Below are positions 8,390-16,520 of a stretch of DNA of 54,464 nt, piece by piece. The stretch's first letter is position 1, and each line of letters starts with the position of its first letter. Origin of the DNA: Candidatus Enterococcus murrayae (GTDB lineage Bacteria; Bacillota; Bacilli; Lactobacillales; Enterococcaceae); contig NZ_JAFLVR010000013.1 of NCBI RefSeq assembly GCF_017315985.1, positions 1 through 54,464 of the forward strand, written 5' to 3'. A model generated the notes under the pieces. The model made no database searches, was not told the DNA's origin, and saw only the letters and a program-made list of their open reading frames with translations. A program made the translations under genes and the position numbers.

Positions 8390-9712
8390 CTATACATTAT
8401 CCGTATTGAGCTCGTTGTCATCGACTGGCTCATACTGTGTTGTTTTATTTTTCTTTTGCAGCCGCATCATGATGATTCCGGCAAAGGTCGCACACAAAAC
8501 AATTCCGGCAAACCCGTACATAGAAGTTTGAATTTTTCCGGGAGCCACTAAAAAGGGTGTAACAAAGGCGAACAATCCGCAGCATACCCGAGAAAAGCCG
8601 TTGATGAATCCTTGAATGGATGCTCGCACTTCCGCTGGGAACGATTCCTGCGTCCAAACCTTATAGATCGCTTCTCCCGCCATCGGATTCCCAAAATTGT
8701 AAAAGCCAATCGTGATCGCCAGCATAATAAATCCTGTTCCGCCACCAATGATGGCCATGCCCAGCATTGCCATAAATTGAACAAAGGCACCGACAAAGAA
8801 CGCTTTGTTTCGATATTTTCCACCTGAAACTGACGCAAATAAAATCGTTGTTACTAGTGAAACAATATTCAGCACGATTCCCAAACCAGTCGCTTGAGAC
8901 TGAGACGCCCCTGCATTTGTAAGGGCATAGGTTTGAAATTGCCCCCATGTATTGGCCAGCAGGTTCCAGCAAACATAGAAAATGAGAATCGCTAGGAAAT
9001 AGCCTAAGAATTTGTTTTTATTTTCTCCAAACAGTACGGACTTAATGGAGACCTCTTGTTTTCCAACCGTTTCTGCCTTGATTTGCTGCTGACGCTTGAC
9101 GCCTTCTTCATGAAAATGCTTGAATTTTTTAGAAAGAGTGCGCCAAATCCAAGTAAACAAAGAGAATGTAAGCAAAATGGCAAATACGATCCGCGCACCT
9201 AAGACGCCGCTGACTCCAGATAGCAAAAAGGAACAAATATACGAAATGAAAATCCCTACCTGCCAAAAAATCTGAGTTGACGATACCAGCTCCGCTGATG
9301 TTTTTTCATCGGGTGCGTCGTGGGAGACAACCGTCAGGCTGATCGGCAAATCCGCTCCAGAAGCAACGCCCATCACTAATACTCCGGCCAATAACATCCC
9401 AAAGCTTCCTGAAAAGACACAAATAGCAGAACCAATGGCATAAAATAAATTAATCCAGTTAAATGATTTGAATAAGCCGAACAAGCTGGTGATTTTCCCA
9501 GCAAATAATGAACCAAAGGCAATAGCGAATGTTAAGCCCCCTGAAATAAAACCAACCTGCGCCGTTGTCAGGTCCAATCCTCTTTGCCACACCGGAATTG
9601 TCGCGGAAAGTCCAACGATACATCCTGATCCCAGCATTGATCCAATCCCGGCAGCCGTTGCCAATGGGCTATATTCCTTGACCAAAGACTTCTTTTTAGT
9701 ATTACTCTCCAT
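8390..9712 (-). CDS. MFS transporter, sugar-porter-like
   Basis: A 440-residue, 12-helix major facilitator protein with GLTTAQVGFISGG-like and GLGIVLNIVS segments is the first gene of the rhamnoside operon. It ends 12 bp before the GH78 start, implying coupled expression. The ATG at 9712 follows AAGGAG, and the longer frame to 9760 lacks a ribosome site. The operon thus has two unrelated transporters (MFS first, GPH last), suggesting uptake of two substrates or uptake plus export of the freed aglycone or sugar. Confidence 0.82.
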   Translation of the reverse strand: MESNTKKKSLVKEYSPLATAAGIGSMLGSGCIVGLSATIPVWQRGLDLTTAQVGFISGGLTFAIAFGSLFAGKITSLFGLFKSFNWINLFYAIGSAICVFSGSFGMLLAGVLVMGVASGADLPISLTVVSHDAPDEKTSAELVSSTQIFWQVGIFISYICSFLLSGVSGVLGARIVFAILLTFSLFTWIWRTLSKKFKHFHEEGVKRQQQIKAETVGKQEVSIKSVLFGENKNKFLGYFLAILIFYVCWNLLANTWGQFQTYALTNAGASQSQATGLGIVLNIVSLVTTILFASVSGGKYRNKAFFVGAFVQFMAMLGMAIIGGGTGFIMLAITIGFYNFGNPMAGEAIYKVWTQESFPAEVRASIQGFINGFSRVCCGLFAFVTPFLVAPGKIQTSMYGFAGIVLCATFAGIIMMRLQKKNKTTQYEPVDDNELNTDNV

Positions 9713-9880
9713 TTTTTTAAAACTCCTTTCTTCTTGCAACCATATATTAACCGCTTTCATATCCTTGCTTCAATTTCAAATACTAAGAAGGTTTATAGCC
9801 AATTTACAGGTCATATGCTATTTTAGTAATAAAGAAATCACGGTCGATATAAAATGAGCGGAAAAGGAGGAGAGAAAAAA

Positions 9881-10849
9881 ATGAAGGAATTGCTAAAGCA
9901 GCTGCATGCAGTCACTGCCCTTGAGGATTTACAAAAGAAGACCGGAAAAAATATTAATACGATGAATCTGAATTACAACAGCTCGATTGTTCCTGAGATT
10001 CCTAAGGTCGATTTTTTTAAGTATGGAAATATCTCTCTGAACAAGCATTCAAGATTTTCGTATACTCCCGCCCATACTCACAGTTTTATCGAAATAAACT
10101 ATGTGCTAAACGGCAGCTGTACCCAGCGGTTAAACGGTGAAAAGTTTCAATTGGAAAAGGAGCAATTGGTTATTTTGGATCAGAAAGTGATTCAACAAAT
10201 CGATTACGTGGATTCAGAGGACATCATTATCAATATCCTGTTAGAGAATGAGTCGATTCAAAATCGTATATTGCCCAACCTTTCTCCTTCCAGCAATTTA
10301 ATAACAGATTTTTTCTTTCAAGCCGCGAATGGACAGCACGAGCATGGCAACTATATTATTTTAGACACAGCAGGAAATCCGCTCGCTAATAAAATGATAG
10401 AATCGTTACTATTAGCCGCTTTCAATCGCAGAAATTCAGAAAAGGAACTGCTCATAAATCTACTGTATTGTGCGTTAATGGTAGAAATCTCTCATTTACC
10501 CGTAATAAGCACAAACAAAAAAATAACTACGAATGACCCGCTTATTCAAATCCTTAAATATATTAACGACAACTACACAGACGTTTCACTAAAATCACTA
10601 GGACAGACATTCGGCTACAATAAAAACTACCTAAGCAATCTGCTCAAGGACAAAACCGGCAGCAGCTTTCAAGAATTGATCGATCAAAAGCGGTTATCCG
10701 AAGCGAAACGACTCATGAGTGAGACCGACGAAAGCTTGAGTACGATTGCGATGAAAATCGGCTATAAAAGTGTCCCCTCCATATTCAAGCTTTTCCAAAA
10801 GGAAACCGGTCAAACACCGAATTTCTTCAGACATAATAAAACGGAATGA
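9881..10849 (+). CDS. AraC-family transcriptional regulator of the rhamnoside operon
   Basis: A 322-residue regulator is divergent from the MFS-GH78-GPH operon. The N-terminal half has a cupin-like sugar-sensing region (FSYTPAHTHSFIEINYVLNGSCTQRL) and the last 100 residues form the double helix-turn-helix of AraC proteins (SLKSLGQTFGYNKNYLSNLLK, then SLSTIAMKIGYKSVPSIFKLFQKETG). The ATG at 9881 follows AAGGAGG. The roughly 170-bp intergenic region is the likely target. It probably activates the operon when a rhamnoside or rhamnose is present. Confidence 0.88.
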   Translation: MKELLKQLHAVTALEDLQKKTGKNINTMNLNYNSSIVPEIPKVDFFKYGNISLNKHSRFSYTPAHTHSFIEINYVLNGSCTQRLNGEKFQLEKEQLVILDQKVIQQIDYVDSEDIIINILLENESIQNRILPNLSPSSNLITDFFFQAANGQHEHGNYIILDTAGNPLANKMIESLLLAAFNRRNSEKELLINLLYCALMVEISHLPVISTNKKITTNDPLIQILKYINDNYTDVSLKSLGQTFGYNKNYLSNLLKDKTGSSFQELIDQKRLSEAKRLMSETDESLSTIAMKIGYKSVPSIFKLFQKETGQTPNFFRHNKTE

Positions 10850-10889
10850 TTCGAAAGTTTTTTGGAAAAATACTTTACAAAATGAAAGT

Positions 10890-10941
10890 CAAACGCCCCT
10901 ATTACCTTCCATTATGAAAGTAATAAGAGCGTTTGCCTTTT
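10890..10941. terminator. Terminator between AraC gene and OYE-type reductase
   Basis: A 16-bp imperfect stem, CAAACGC...TATTAC (10890-10905) with GTAATA...GCGTTTG (10920-10935), is followed by TTTTTT on the plus strand. Confidence 0.85.
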
Positions 10942-10970
10942 TTATTTCTATTCACCTGTTCAATCCTGTA

Positions 10971-11975
10971 TTATCCTAATGAAGAAATTGCCTGCTTCGC
11001 CCAATCGGAATCCTTCAGTATCGCACGCCCCACTCCGATCATATCCGCCTTTTCCTCCCGTAAAAGCCGTTCCGCGACAACGCCATCCACAATCCCGCCA
11101 GTTAATAAAACCGGAATTCTGACATTATGTTTAATTGACTCCGTTAAATCACTGAAATATCCCTGTTCCTTGGTATAGGGATTCGTATAGAAGCTAAAGC
11201 CGCCAGAAATATCCAGCAAACAAACACCGGCTTCTTCGAATTTCTTCGCTGCTGCCACACTGTCCTCAATCGTCGTTCCACCCGCCAAATGATCGCTCGC
11301 TCCTAAGCGTATAGCAACCGGATAATCCTCTCCTACAATTTCGCGAATCGCTTGCAGGATATCTAAATGCAGCCGGATTCTTCCATCGATCGAATGTCCA
11401 TGATAGCGATCTTCCCGCCTATTGGTTAGCGGAGAATAAAACTGGTTCAGTAAATAACCGTGAGCGGAGTGAAGCTCCACGCCATCAAATCCAGCCCTCT
11501 TTGCTCTCAAGGCTGCCGCCGCAAAATCAGCGATGAGCTTCTGGATATCCTCTTCTGTCATCTCAGTAGGGATCGTTTTACTTCTGGCGGTTTCAGGCAG
11601 CTCGACTGCGCTGGCACTTAGCGGCTCATAACCAGTGATTTCCTTTTTTGCTAAGCCTCCTGCATGAGCAAGCTGGGCAAAAGTCTTTGAGCCATTTTGA
11701 TGAATCGTCTCAACCAATTTCTCCAAGCCGGCAATATCGCTGTCCTTAGCAATTGATACTTGCCCTTTACTAGCCTTGCCTGCGGGGCTGACATAACTAT
11801 GCTCGGTAATAATCAGACCAATGTGACCGCCCCGCGATTTTTCAGCATAATACTCACAAAGCTCACGTGTAACCTCGCCATTTTCTTGGGACTTCGCCGT
11901 AGCCATCGGCGGCATAACTAATCGATTCACAATCTCTAAACGTCCAATCTGGATCGGCGAATTCAATAAGCTCAT
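10971..11975 (-). CDS. NADH:flavin oxidoreductase, Old Yellow Enzyme family
   Basis: This 334-residue FMN-dependent TIM-barrel enzyme would reduce activated C=C bonds or similar electrophiles with NAD(P)H. It begins with the FMN-barrel start NSPIQIGRLEIVNRLVMPPMAT. It has the family signature GFDGVELHSAHGYLLNQFYSPLTNRREDRYHG and ends with LLTGGI...MIGVGRAIL for phosphate binding. It lacks the additional C-terminal domains of dienoyl-CoA reductases. It stands alone, and nothing in the context reveals the substrate. Confidence 0.9.
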   Translation of the reverse strand: MSLLNSPIQIGRLEIVNRLVMPPMATAKSQENGEVTRELCEYYAEKSRGGHIGLIITEHSYVSPAGKASKGQVSIAKDSDIAGLEKLVETIHQNGSKTFAQLAHAGGLAKKEITGYEPLSASAVELPETARSKTIPTEMTEEDIQKLIADFAAAALRAKRAGFDGVELHSAHGYLLNQFYSPLTNRREDRYHGHSIDGRIRLHLDILQAIREIVGEDYPVAIRLGASDHLAGGTTIEDSVAAAKKFEEAGVCLLDISGGFSFYTNPYTKEQGYFSDLTESIKHNVRIPVLLTGGIVDGVVAERLLREEKADMIGVGRAILKDSDWAKQAISSLG

Positions 11976-12129
11976 GGCAAACCCTCCTTCGTTTTCTTTA
12001 TGCTCTCAGTTTATCAGGTTGGCAATGATTTGATAAGGCGGTTCATTTGCTTTGATTGCTAATGATGAAATAAAAAAATGGGCATATATTTCTTTTGCGA
12101 TATTTTTATTTTATATGTACATGGACAAA

Positions 12130-12170
12130 GACCCCCTAATTCCACCACTTTTGATGGAGCTAGGGGCTTA
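12130..12170 (-). terminator. Terminator of the MarR-GNAT operon
   Basis: CCCCTA...CCA / TGG...TAGGGG hairpin just beyond the GNAT stop, with T-rich sequence on the minus strand. Confidence 0.65.
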
Positions 12171-12175
12171 GGCAG

Positions 12176-12670
12176 CTAATCCTTTGTCAGCTCTCTCATA
12201 AAAAATACAGTATCGACGTCCATTAAATGATAGTCCTTCGGCATTTCAGTCTTAGCAATCAATTCAAAGCCGTTCTTTTTATAGAATTTTTGTGCTGCTT
12301 TTAACACATCCACCGTTCCTAGATAGATTCGCTCATAGCCTTGATCCTCACAATACGAGATCAACGTGTTCAGCAGTTTCTTTCCCACCTGCTTTTCACC
12401 GCGGAACTCTTTTGCTGCGAACATTTTTTTGATGGCGCCGCAATGATTTTCCAGCTTCACTAACGCGATACTTCCAACCACGTGGCCATTGGAAAGCGCG
12501 ACCCAGAAATTCCCGCCGGTATCGATATACTCCTCTTTGATTCTCAAAAGATCCGGCTGATCCTCAATGCTGATATCAATGTTAAATTCCTCTCTTTGGA
12601 TGGGGAGGATCAAATCAACGACCTCTTGGGTATATTTTTCTTCAAATGGGACAATCGTTACTTCTGCCAA
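12176..12670 (-). CDS. GNAT-family N-acetyltransferase
   Basis: This 164-residue acetyl-CoA-dependent acyltransferase shows the GNAT fold: VVGSIALVKL (beta4), AAKEFRGEKQVGKKLLNTLISYCEDQG (acetyl-CoA loop, R-G-x-x-x-G/K) and RIYLGTVDVLKAAQKFYKKNGF near the end. The initiator appears to be TTG, preceded by AAAGGAG. No better ATG fits. It follows the MarR gene by 18 bp, so the two are co-transcribed. The substrate is unknown. Small-molecule detoxification under MarR control is an inference from context. Confidence 0.85.
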   Translation of the reverse strand: MAEVTIVPFEEKYTQEVVDLILPIQREEFNIDISIEDQPDLLRIKEEYIDTGGNFWVALSNGHVVGSIALVKLENHCGAIKKMFAAKEFRGEKQVGKKLLNTLISYCEDQGYERIYLGTVDVLKAAQKFYKKNGFELIAKTEMPKDYHLMDVDTVFFMRELTKD

Positions 12671-12688
12671 TTTTATCGACTCCTTTAA

Positions 12689-13129
12689 CTAGTTTTTCTG
12701 TTCCTCTGGAGCAACCTTACCTAATATTCGTTCAATCGTCTTCATAGCAGTGACCAACTCCTGATAATTCTGGGTATCCAAGGGTTCCAGCAATTCCAAA
12801 ACCTTTTTATCTGATTCGGCCTCGACGTATTTGTTCAATTCCAGCCCTTTTTCCGTCAGAAAAAGCTGCAAACTCCGGCTGTCCTCGGGATTTTTCTCCT
12901 TAAAAATATAGTCATTTCGCTCCAGCTTGCTTAATATCCGGCTCAGGTAGCTCTTTTTAATATTTAAACGTTTTGTCAATTCGTTTGCCGTAATACTCGG
13001 ATGGCGACCAATCTCACCCAATATCCGCATCTCGCTCATGGAATAATCCAAATCAAAAACCGTTTGATCAAAAACTCCTAGAATTCTTGTGTAATATCGG
13101 TTAAAGCTTCTAATATCACGGGTATCCAC
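12689..13129 (-). CDS. MarR-family transcriptional regulator
   Basis: A 146-residue winged-helix repressor: recognition segment SITANELTKRLNIKKSYLSRILSKLERNDYI and wing NPEDSRSLQLFLTEKGLEL. It is the first gene of a two-gene operon with the GNAT protein. Two 19-bp operator copies overlap and adjoin the promoter immediately upstream, so it most likely represses its own operon and is released by a ligand. Confidence 0.92.
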   Translation of the reverse strand: MDTRDIRSFNRYYTRILGVFDQTVFDLDYSMSEMRILGEIGRHPSITANELTKRLNIKKSYLSRILSKLERNDYIFKEKNPEDSRSLQLFLTEKGLELNKYVEAESDKKVLELLEPLDTQNYQELVTAMKTIERILGKVAPEEQKN

Positions 13130-13153
13130 CAGCTATCACATCCTTTCGCTAAA

Positions 13154-13209
13154 TAGTTTACTTTATCAACTAAGTTGAGTATAAAATATTTAGTTTACTT
13201 TATCAACTA
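13154..13209 (-). promoter_or_regulatory. marR promoter with two identical operator copies
   Basis: The 19-bp TAGTTTACTTTATCAACTA occurs at 13154-13172 and 13191-13209 (37-bp period) and is itself a dyad (TAGTT/AACTA). On the minus strand TTGATA (-35, 13201-13206) is 17 bp from TATACT (-10, 13178-13183). One operator overlies the -35 box, the other the transcription start. Confidence 0.85.
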
Positions 13210-13328
13210 TTTTGATCGATGAAAATACGCTTTTTCTTAAAAATTACAGGGATAAAAGAAAAAAGACTTGTAGAAAGTACGAGAATGATTTATCCTATCC
13301 AAGAATCATGCAACATTAGGAGGAGATC

Positions 13329-13385
13329 ATGGTGATATATTCATCTTGTATCGTACGCTCAAAGAACAATCCAGTTACCTATTAA
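13329..13385 (+). CDS. 18-aa leader peptide of the FusB-like gene
   Basis: An ATG with a perfect AGGAGG seven bases upstream opens an 18-codon frame (MVIYSSCIVRSKNNPVTY, then TAA) that ends 57 bp before the resistance-type gene. Its 3' half overlaps the first arm of a hairpin. This is the arrangement of a translational attenuator: a ribosome stalled on the leader would alter downstream folding and free the ribosome site of the main gene. No other role is evident for such a short peptide. Confidence 0.75.
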   Translation: MVIYSSCIVRSKNNPVTY

Positions 13386-13441
13386 ACGATTAGTTCTTTG
13401 ACGGAAATAAATTTTCCTCAAAGAAAAGAAACGAGGAAAAT
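13359..13441 (+). promoter_or_regulatory. Translational attenuator with alternative hairpins
   Basis: Four segments are visible. Segment 1 TCAAAGAAC (13359-13367) pairs with 2 GTTCTTTGA (13393-13401). Segment 3 ATTTTCCTC (13411-13419) pairs perfectly with 4 GAGGAAAAT (13433-13441), burying the Shine-Dalgarno GAGGA. Segment 2 can instead pair with TCAAAGAA (13418-13425), which overlaps 3 and would release 4. Confidence 0.8.
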
Positions 13442-13442
13442 A

Positions 13443-14090
13443 ATGAATACAGACAAATTTGTTTTACAACCCTATGAATATTGGTATTGCAAACAGCAGA
13501 TCAGTGAACTTGTGAGTGCGTACCATTCCGTAAATGACAAGCAGGTCATCTTGACTTTGCAAACATTGATCCAAGGAAAGACCGAAGAATTATTCAAGCG
13601 CGACCCTTCCTTGGCAGCTTATTGGGATCAGTTTCTCGATACCGGGCTGACTAGAGATAAATTTGAAAAGCTGTTTGAGGAAATGAAACGCTTCACCATT
13701 CCAATGGATTCCCCTTCAACAAAACAAATCGAAAAAAGCTTTCGAAAAGTTAAGAAGATGCAATTTCCTGAGCTTGCGACATTGGACTTTCACGAGCTGA
13801 GCTACTTAGGCTGGAACGACAGCGGAACGAACCGTAAGTACCTGATTCGAAAAATCGACGGACGTTTCACGGGTGTTTATGGAAGCTTCAGCACGGATGT
13901 GCAAAAGGGCCACTGTGCCATCTGCAATCAAATCAGCACTGTCGCCTTCTTTTTAGCAACCACCAAATCAGCTGGAGACGGAACCTATACAAAAAAAGGG
14001 AATTACATTTGTACAGACAGCAACCAATGCAACCGTCAGCTGACCCAACTGGATACGTTGGAACGATTTTGGGAAACTGTGACAAAATAG
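13443..14090 (+). CDS. FusB/FusC-family EF-G-binding protein
   Basis: This 215-residue protein resembles FusB-type proteins, which bind elongation factor G and release it from fusidic-acid-stalled ribosomes. A helical N-terminal domain precedes a C-terminal treble-clef zinc finger with Cys158, Cys161, Cys190 and Cys196 (GHCAIC ... YICTDSNQC). The ATG at 13443 is chosen because its GAGGA is the site masked by the upstream attenuator. Family members range from true resistance determinants to chromosomal housekeeping homologues with little resistance, so phenotype is uncertain. The leader arrangement argues for antibiotic-inducible expression. Confidence 0.87.
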   Translation: MNTDKFVLQPYEYWYCKQQISELVSAYHSVNDKQVILTLQTLIQGKTEELFKRDPSLAAYWDQFLDTGLTRDKFEKLFEEMKRFTIPMDSPSTKQIEKSFRKVKKMQFPELATLDFHELSYLGWNDSGTNRKYLIRKIDGRFTGVYGSFSTDVQKGHCAICNQISTVAFFLATTKSAGDGTYTKKGNYICTDSNQCNRQLTQLDTLERFWETVTK

Positions 14091-14133
14091 TCAGGCAGGC
14101 AAACCCTTCATCGTATAAAACGGCATAATAAAA

Positions 14134-14170
14134 AAGAGGATCAAGCAATCATCACCTGCTTGATCCTCTT
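14134..14170. terminator. Terminator between FusB-like gene and pcp
   Basis: Perfect 14-bp stem AAGAGGATCAAGCA / TGCTTGATCCTCTT with A-run before and T-rich sequence after; usable by both converging genes. Confidence 0.88.
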
Positions 14171-14184
14171 CTGTGTTTTTATTA

Positions 14185-14829
14185 TTACATGATTGTTCCC
14201 ATTGCAACATGTTGATCTTCATCTGTCGTCACTGCTGCTGCCACGGCCGCCTCTAAACCTTTGGCGATCGTTTCGACGGATAAGCTTGGTGTCCCTACCG
14301 GCAAGTCCAAAACTTGTTCCGGCAAATATGGCACATGGATAAATCCGCCTTTGATGTTTTTCTTTTGCTTATCTGCTAAATAGAGCAAGCGGTACATGAT
14401 ATCGTTGCAGACAAAAGTCCCTGCTGTATAAGAAACACTTGACGGAATCCCAGCTTTTTTCACGTTGCTTACCATCGCTTTGACAGGAATCGTCGCAAAG
14501 TAAGCTGTTTCGCCGTCCTCATGAATCACTTGGTTTAATGGCTGCTGCTGTTCATTATCTGGAATACGCGCCTCCATCAAATTGATCGCAACCTTTTCGA
14601 TCGAGATATCTGATCGGCCGCCTGCTTGTCCCACACATATAACGATATCCGGCTGCTGCTCTTCTATCGCCTTTGCTAGAACCTCTTCGTCCTTTTTAAA
14701 AACCGTTGGGATTTCTAATTTATGAATTTCTGCGCCTTCAATCGTATCTGGCAAACGTTTCACTGCTTCATAAGCAGGATTGATCGCTGCTCCGCCAAAG
14801 GGGTCAAAACCGGTAATCAATACTTTCAT
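14185..14829 (-). CDS. pcp: Pyrrolidone-carboxylate peptidase (pyroglutamyl peptidase I)
   Basis: This cytoplasmic C15 cysteine peptidase of 214 residues removes N-terminal 5-oxoproline from peptides. The start [13 protein letters not shown] is diagnostic. The catalytic triad is visible as Glu79 ([17 protein letters not shown]), Cys141 (TAGTFVCND) and His165 ([10 protein letters not shown]). The ATG at 14829 has AAGGTG six bases upstream. It is the last gene of a five-gene operon with DUF979, DUF969, an M14 peptidase and a glutamate-5-kinase-like protein, placing it in peptide and pyroglutamate metabolism. Confidence 0.95.
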   Translation of the reverse strand: MKVLITGFDPFGGAAINPAYEAVKRLPDTIEGAEIHKLEIPTVFKKDEEVLAKAIEEQQPDIVICVGQAGGRSDISIEKVAINLMEARIPDNEQQQPLNQVIHEDGETAYFATIPVKAMVSNVKKAGIPSSVSYTAGTFVCNDIMYRLLYLADKQKKNIKGGFIHVPYLPEQVLDLPVGTPSLSVETIAKGLEAAVAAAVTTDEDQHVAMGTIM

Positions 14830-14867
14830 ACTCGTCACCTTTCCTTTACTATACTTACTTTACTCGT

Positions 14868-15812
14868 TTATTTAAATAAAATCATGTAACAGATTTGGAA
14901 AACTAAAAAGATTACTGCCAGTACGGCCTGATTCTTGATTACGCCAAAGCGATCCTTCATCTCTAACATGGCAACTGGCACGATATTGAAGTTTGCCGCC
15001 ATCGGTGTACACAAGGTTCCGCAATAGCCGCACGTTAACGCCACCATACCGATTAATACCGGATCAGCCCCGTATGCTAATACGAAAGGCGCACCGATCC
15101 CAACCGTCATTACCGTGATCGCCGCAAAGGCATTTCCCATAATCATAGTAAACAGCATCATACCGATGGCAAAAACAATGATTCCTAAATTCACATTGCC
15201 CTTCGGAATAACCTTCGCCACAAGCTCAGAGATAACTTCGCCGACTCCAGCCGCTGTAAAGATCGCTCCCAAGCTGGCCAACAGCATTGGCAGCATGCTT
15301 AGCGGGCCTACTGTTGACAGCATCCGTTCAGCATCATCCAAGAATACCTTCGGCTTGTTTGAATTTGAATAAACCATCAAAATAACGATCGCCACTAACA
15401 CACCAACTCCGACACCAACCAAGGCACCTAGCTGTGTGAACACGGCAAAGATAATCGCAAAAATTCCCATTGATAAGGCCGGAATAAAAATCTTCATACC
15501 GATCTTATCCGCCATTTTCTTAGTAACTGTTTCTGTCGGCGCACTTTCCTTGCCTTTGCTGACCTTTTTAAAGATTGGCGGCAAGGTCATAAGGATAACT
15601 ATTCCACCATTGACCATTGGCGGAATCCATCGGCCAAACATCATTACGACCCCTAAGGCACACCAAAAGATCGCTGTTCCGATCGGTGTCGCATTGGCTT
15701 TATCGCGAGCGTTTTTGATCCCGGTATAAATAGCTACCGCGCCCATAATAATATAAATGATTTCAAGTAATTTCTCAGATAATAATACGTCCTGACTTAG
15801 AAAAAATGACAT
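14868..15812 (-). CDS. DUF979 family membrane protein, putative permease subunit
   Basis: A 314-residue protein with about nine or ten hydrophobic helices, matching the DUF979 family (GYCGTLCTPMAANFNIVPVAMLEMKDRFG near the C-terminus is characteristic). DUF969 and DUF979 genes are typically adjacent and next to pcp, and the pair is thought to form a transporter, plausibly for 5-oxoproline or a related compound. Here it follows DUF969 by 12 bp and precedes pcp by 38 bp. The transport role is an inference from family and context. Confidence 0.8.
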   Translation of the reverse strand: MSFFLSQDVLLSEKLLEIIYIIMGAVAIYTGIKNARDKANATPIGTAIFWCALGVVMMFGRWIPPMVNGGIVILMTLPPIFKKVSKGKESAPTETVTKKMADKIGMKIFIPALSMGIFAIIFAVFTQLGALVGVGVGVLVAIVILMVYSNSNKPKVFLDDAERMLSTVGPLSMLPMLLASLGAIFTAAGVGEVISELVAKVIPKGNVNLGIIVFAIGMMLFTMIMGNAFAAITVMTVGIGAPFVLAYGADPVLIGMVALTCGYCGTLCTPMAANFNIVPVAMLEMKDRFGVIKNQAVLAVIFLVFQICYMILFK

Positions 15813-15824
15813 GTGCTTCCCTCC

Positions 15825-16505
15825 CTATTTATTGTTGCCGTAGTATTTTTTGTATAATTTTCGGTCTTTTAAGAAGTAATAAACAATCGCAACGATGACC
15901 GCAAATAATGCCACCGGAATTTCAACCTTGGATAATTCAAGCAAGCTTGTTTCATACCCTAGATCCTTCAATGTCGCTTGAACAAGCAATGCGCCCGGCC
16001 CCCCAACAAATAATACTTGGAAGAAGAACCATGCAATGTTTTCCATCCCTGAAGACATTCCCTTTAATTCTTCAACATACTCCTCTTCTGGCTCCTTGCC
16101 CTTGGCTTCGATTGAACCGATCACCATTGGCATGATAATTGGACGAACAAAGCCCGCTACACCGCCAAAACTAATGTTGAAGGCCGCAAAGATAGAACGC
16201 ATCACTCCATACGCCCCAATTACCGCGCCTGCCGAGGCATTTTTGATCTTTCCAATCAGCTTCGCCGCCGATTCCTTCAAGCCGTTTCGCTCCAAAGTAC
16301 CAGTCACCAGCATGATCAAAATAAAAATCGCCATCGAACGGTTAGAAACAAAGCTCGTTCCTAAGGTCGTCAACAATCCTTCCACTCCTAATCCACCCGT
16401 GATCGCCGTAACGACCGCAGCCACTAAAATGATTAGAATCGAATCTAACTTCAAGGCAAAGCCAATAATAACAATCAAAATACCAATTAATTTAGCTAAT
16501 TCCAT
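15825..16505 (-). CDS. DUF969 family membrane protein, putative permease subunit
   Basis: A 226-residue protein with about six membrane helices, matching DUF969: MELAKLIGILIVIIGFALKLDSILIILVAAVVTAITGG at the start and GAYGVMRSIFAAFNISFGGVAGFVRPIIMP in the middle. It is the partner of the DUF979 gene 12 bp downstream. Together they resemble split halves of an ion-transporter-type permease. It begins 15 bp after the M14 peptidase gene, so transport and peptide hydrolysis are co-expressed. Confidence 0.8.
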   Translation of the reverse strand: MELAKLIGILIVIIGFALKLDSILIILVAAVVTAITGGLGVEGLLTTLGTSFVSNRSMAIFILIMLVTGTLERNGLKESAAKLIGKIKNASAGAVIGAYGVMRSIFAAFNISFGGVAGFVRPIIMPMVIGSIEAKGKEPEEEYVEELKGMSSGMENIAWFFFQVLFVGGPGALLVQATLKDLGYETSLLELSKVEIPVALFAVIVAIVYYFLKDRKLYKKYYGNNK

Positions 16506-16520
16506 ATAAATTTTTCCTCC

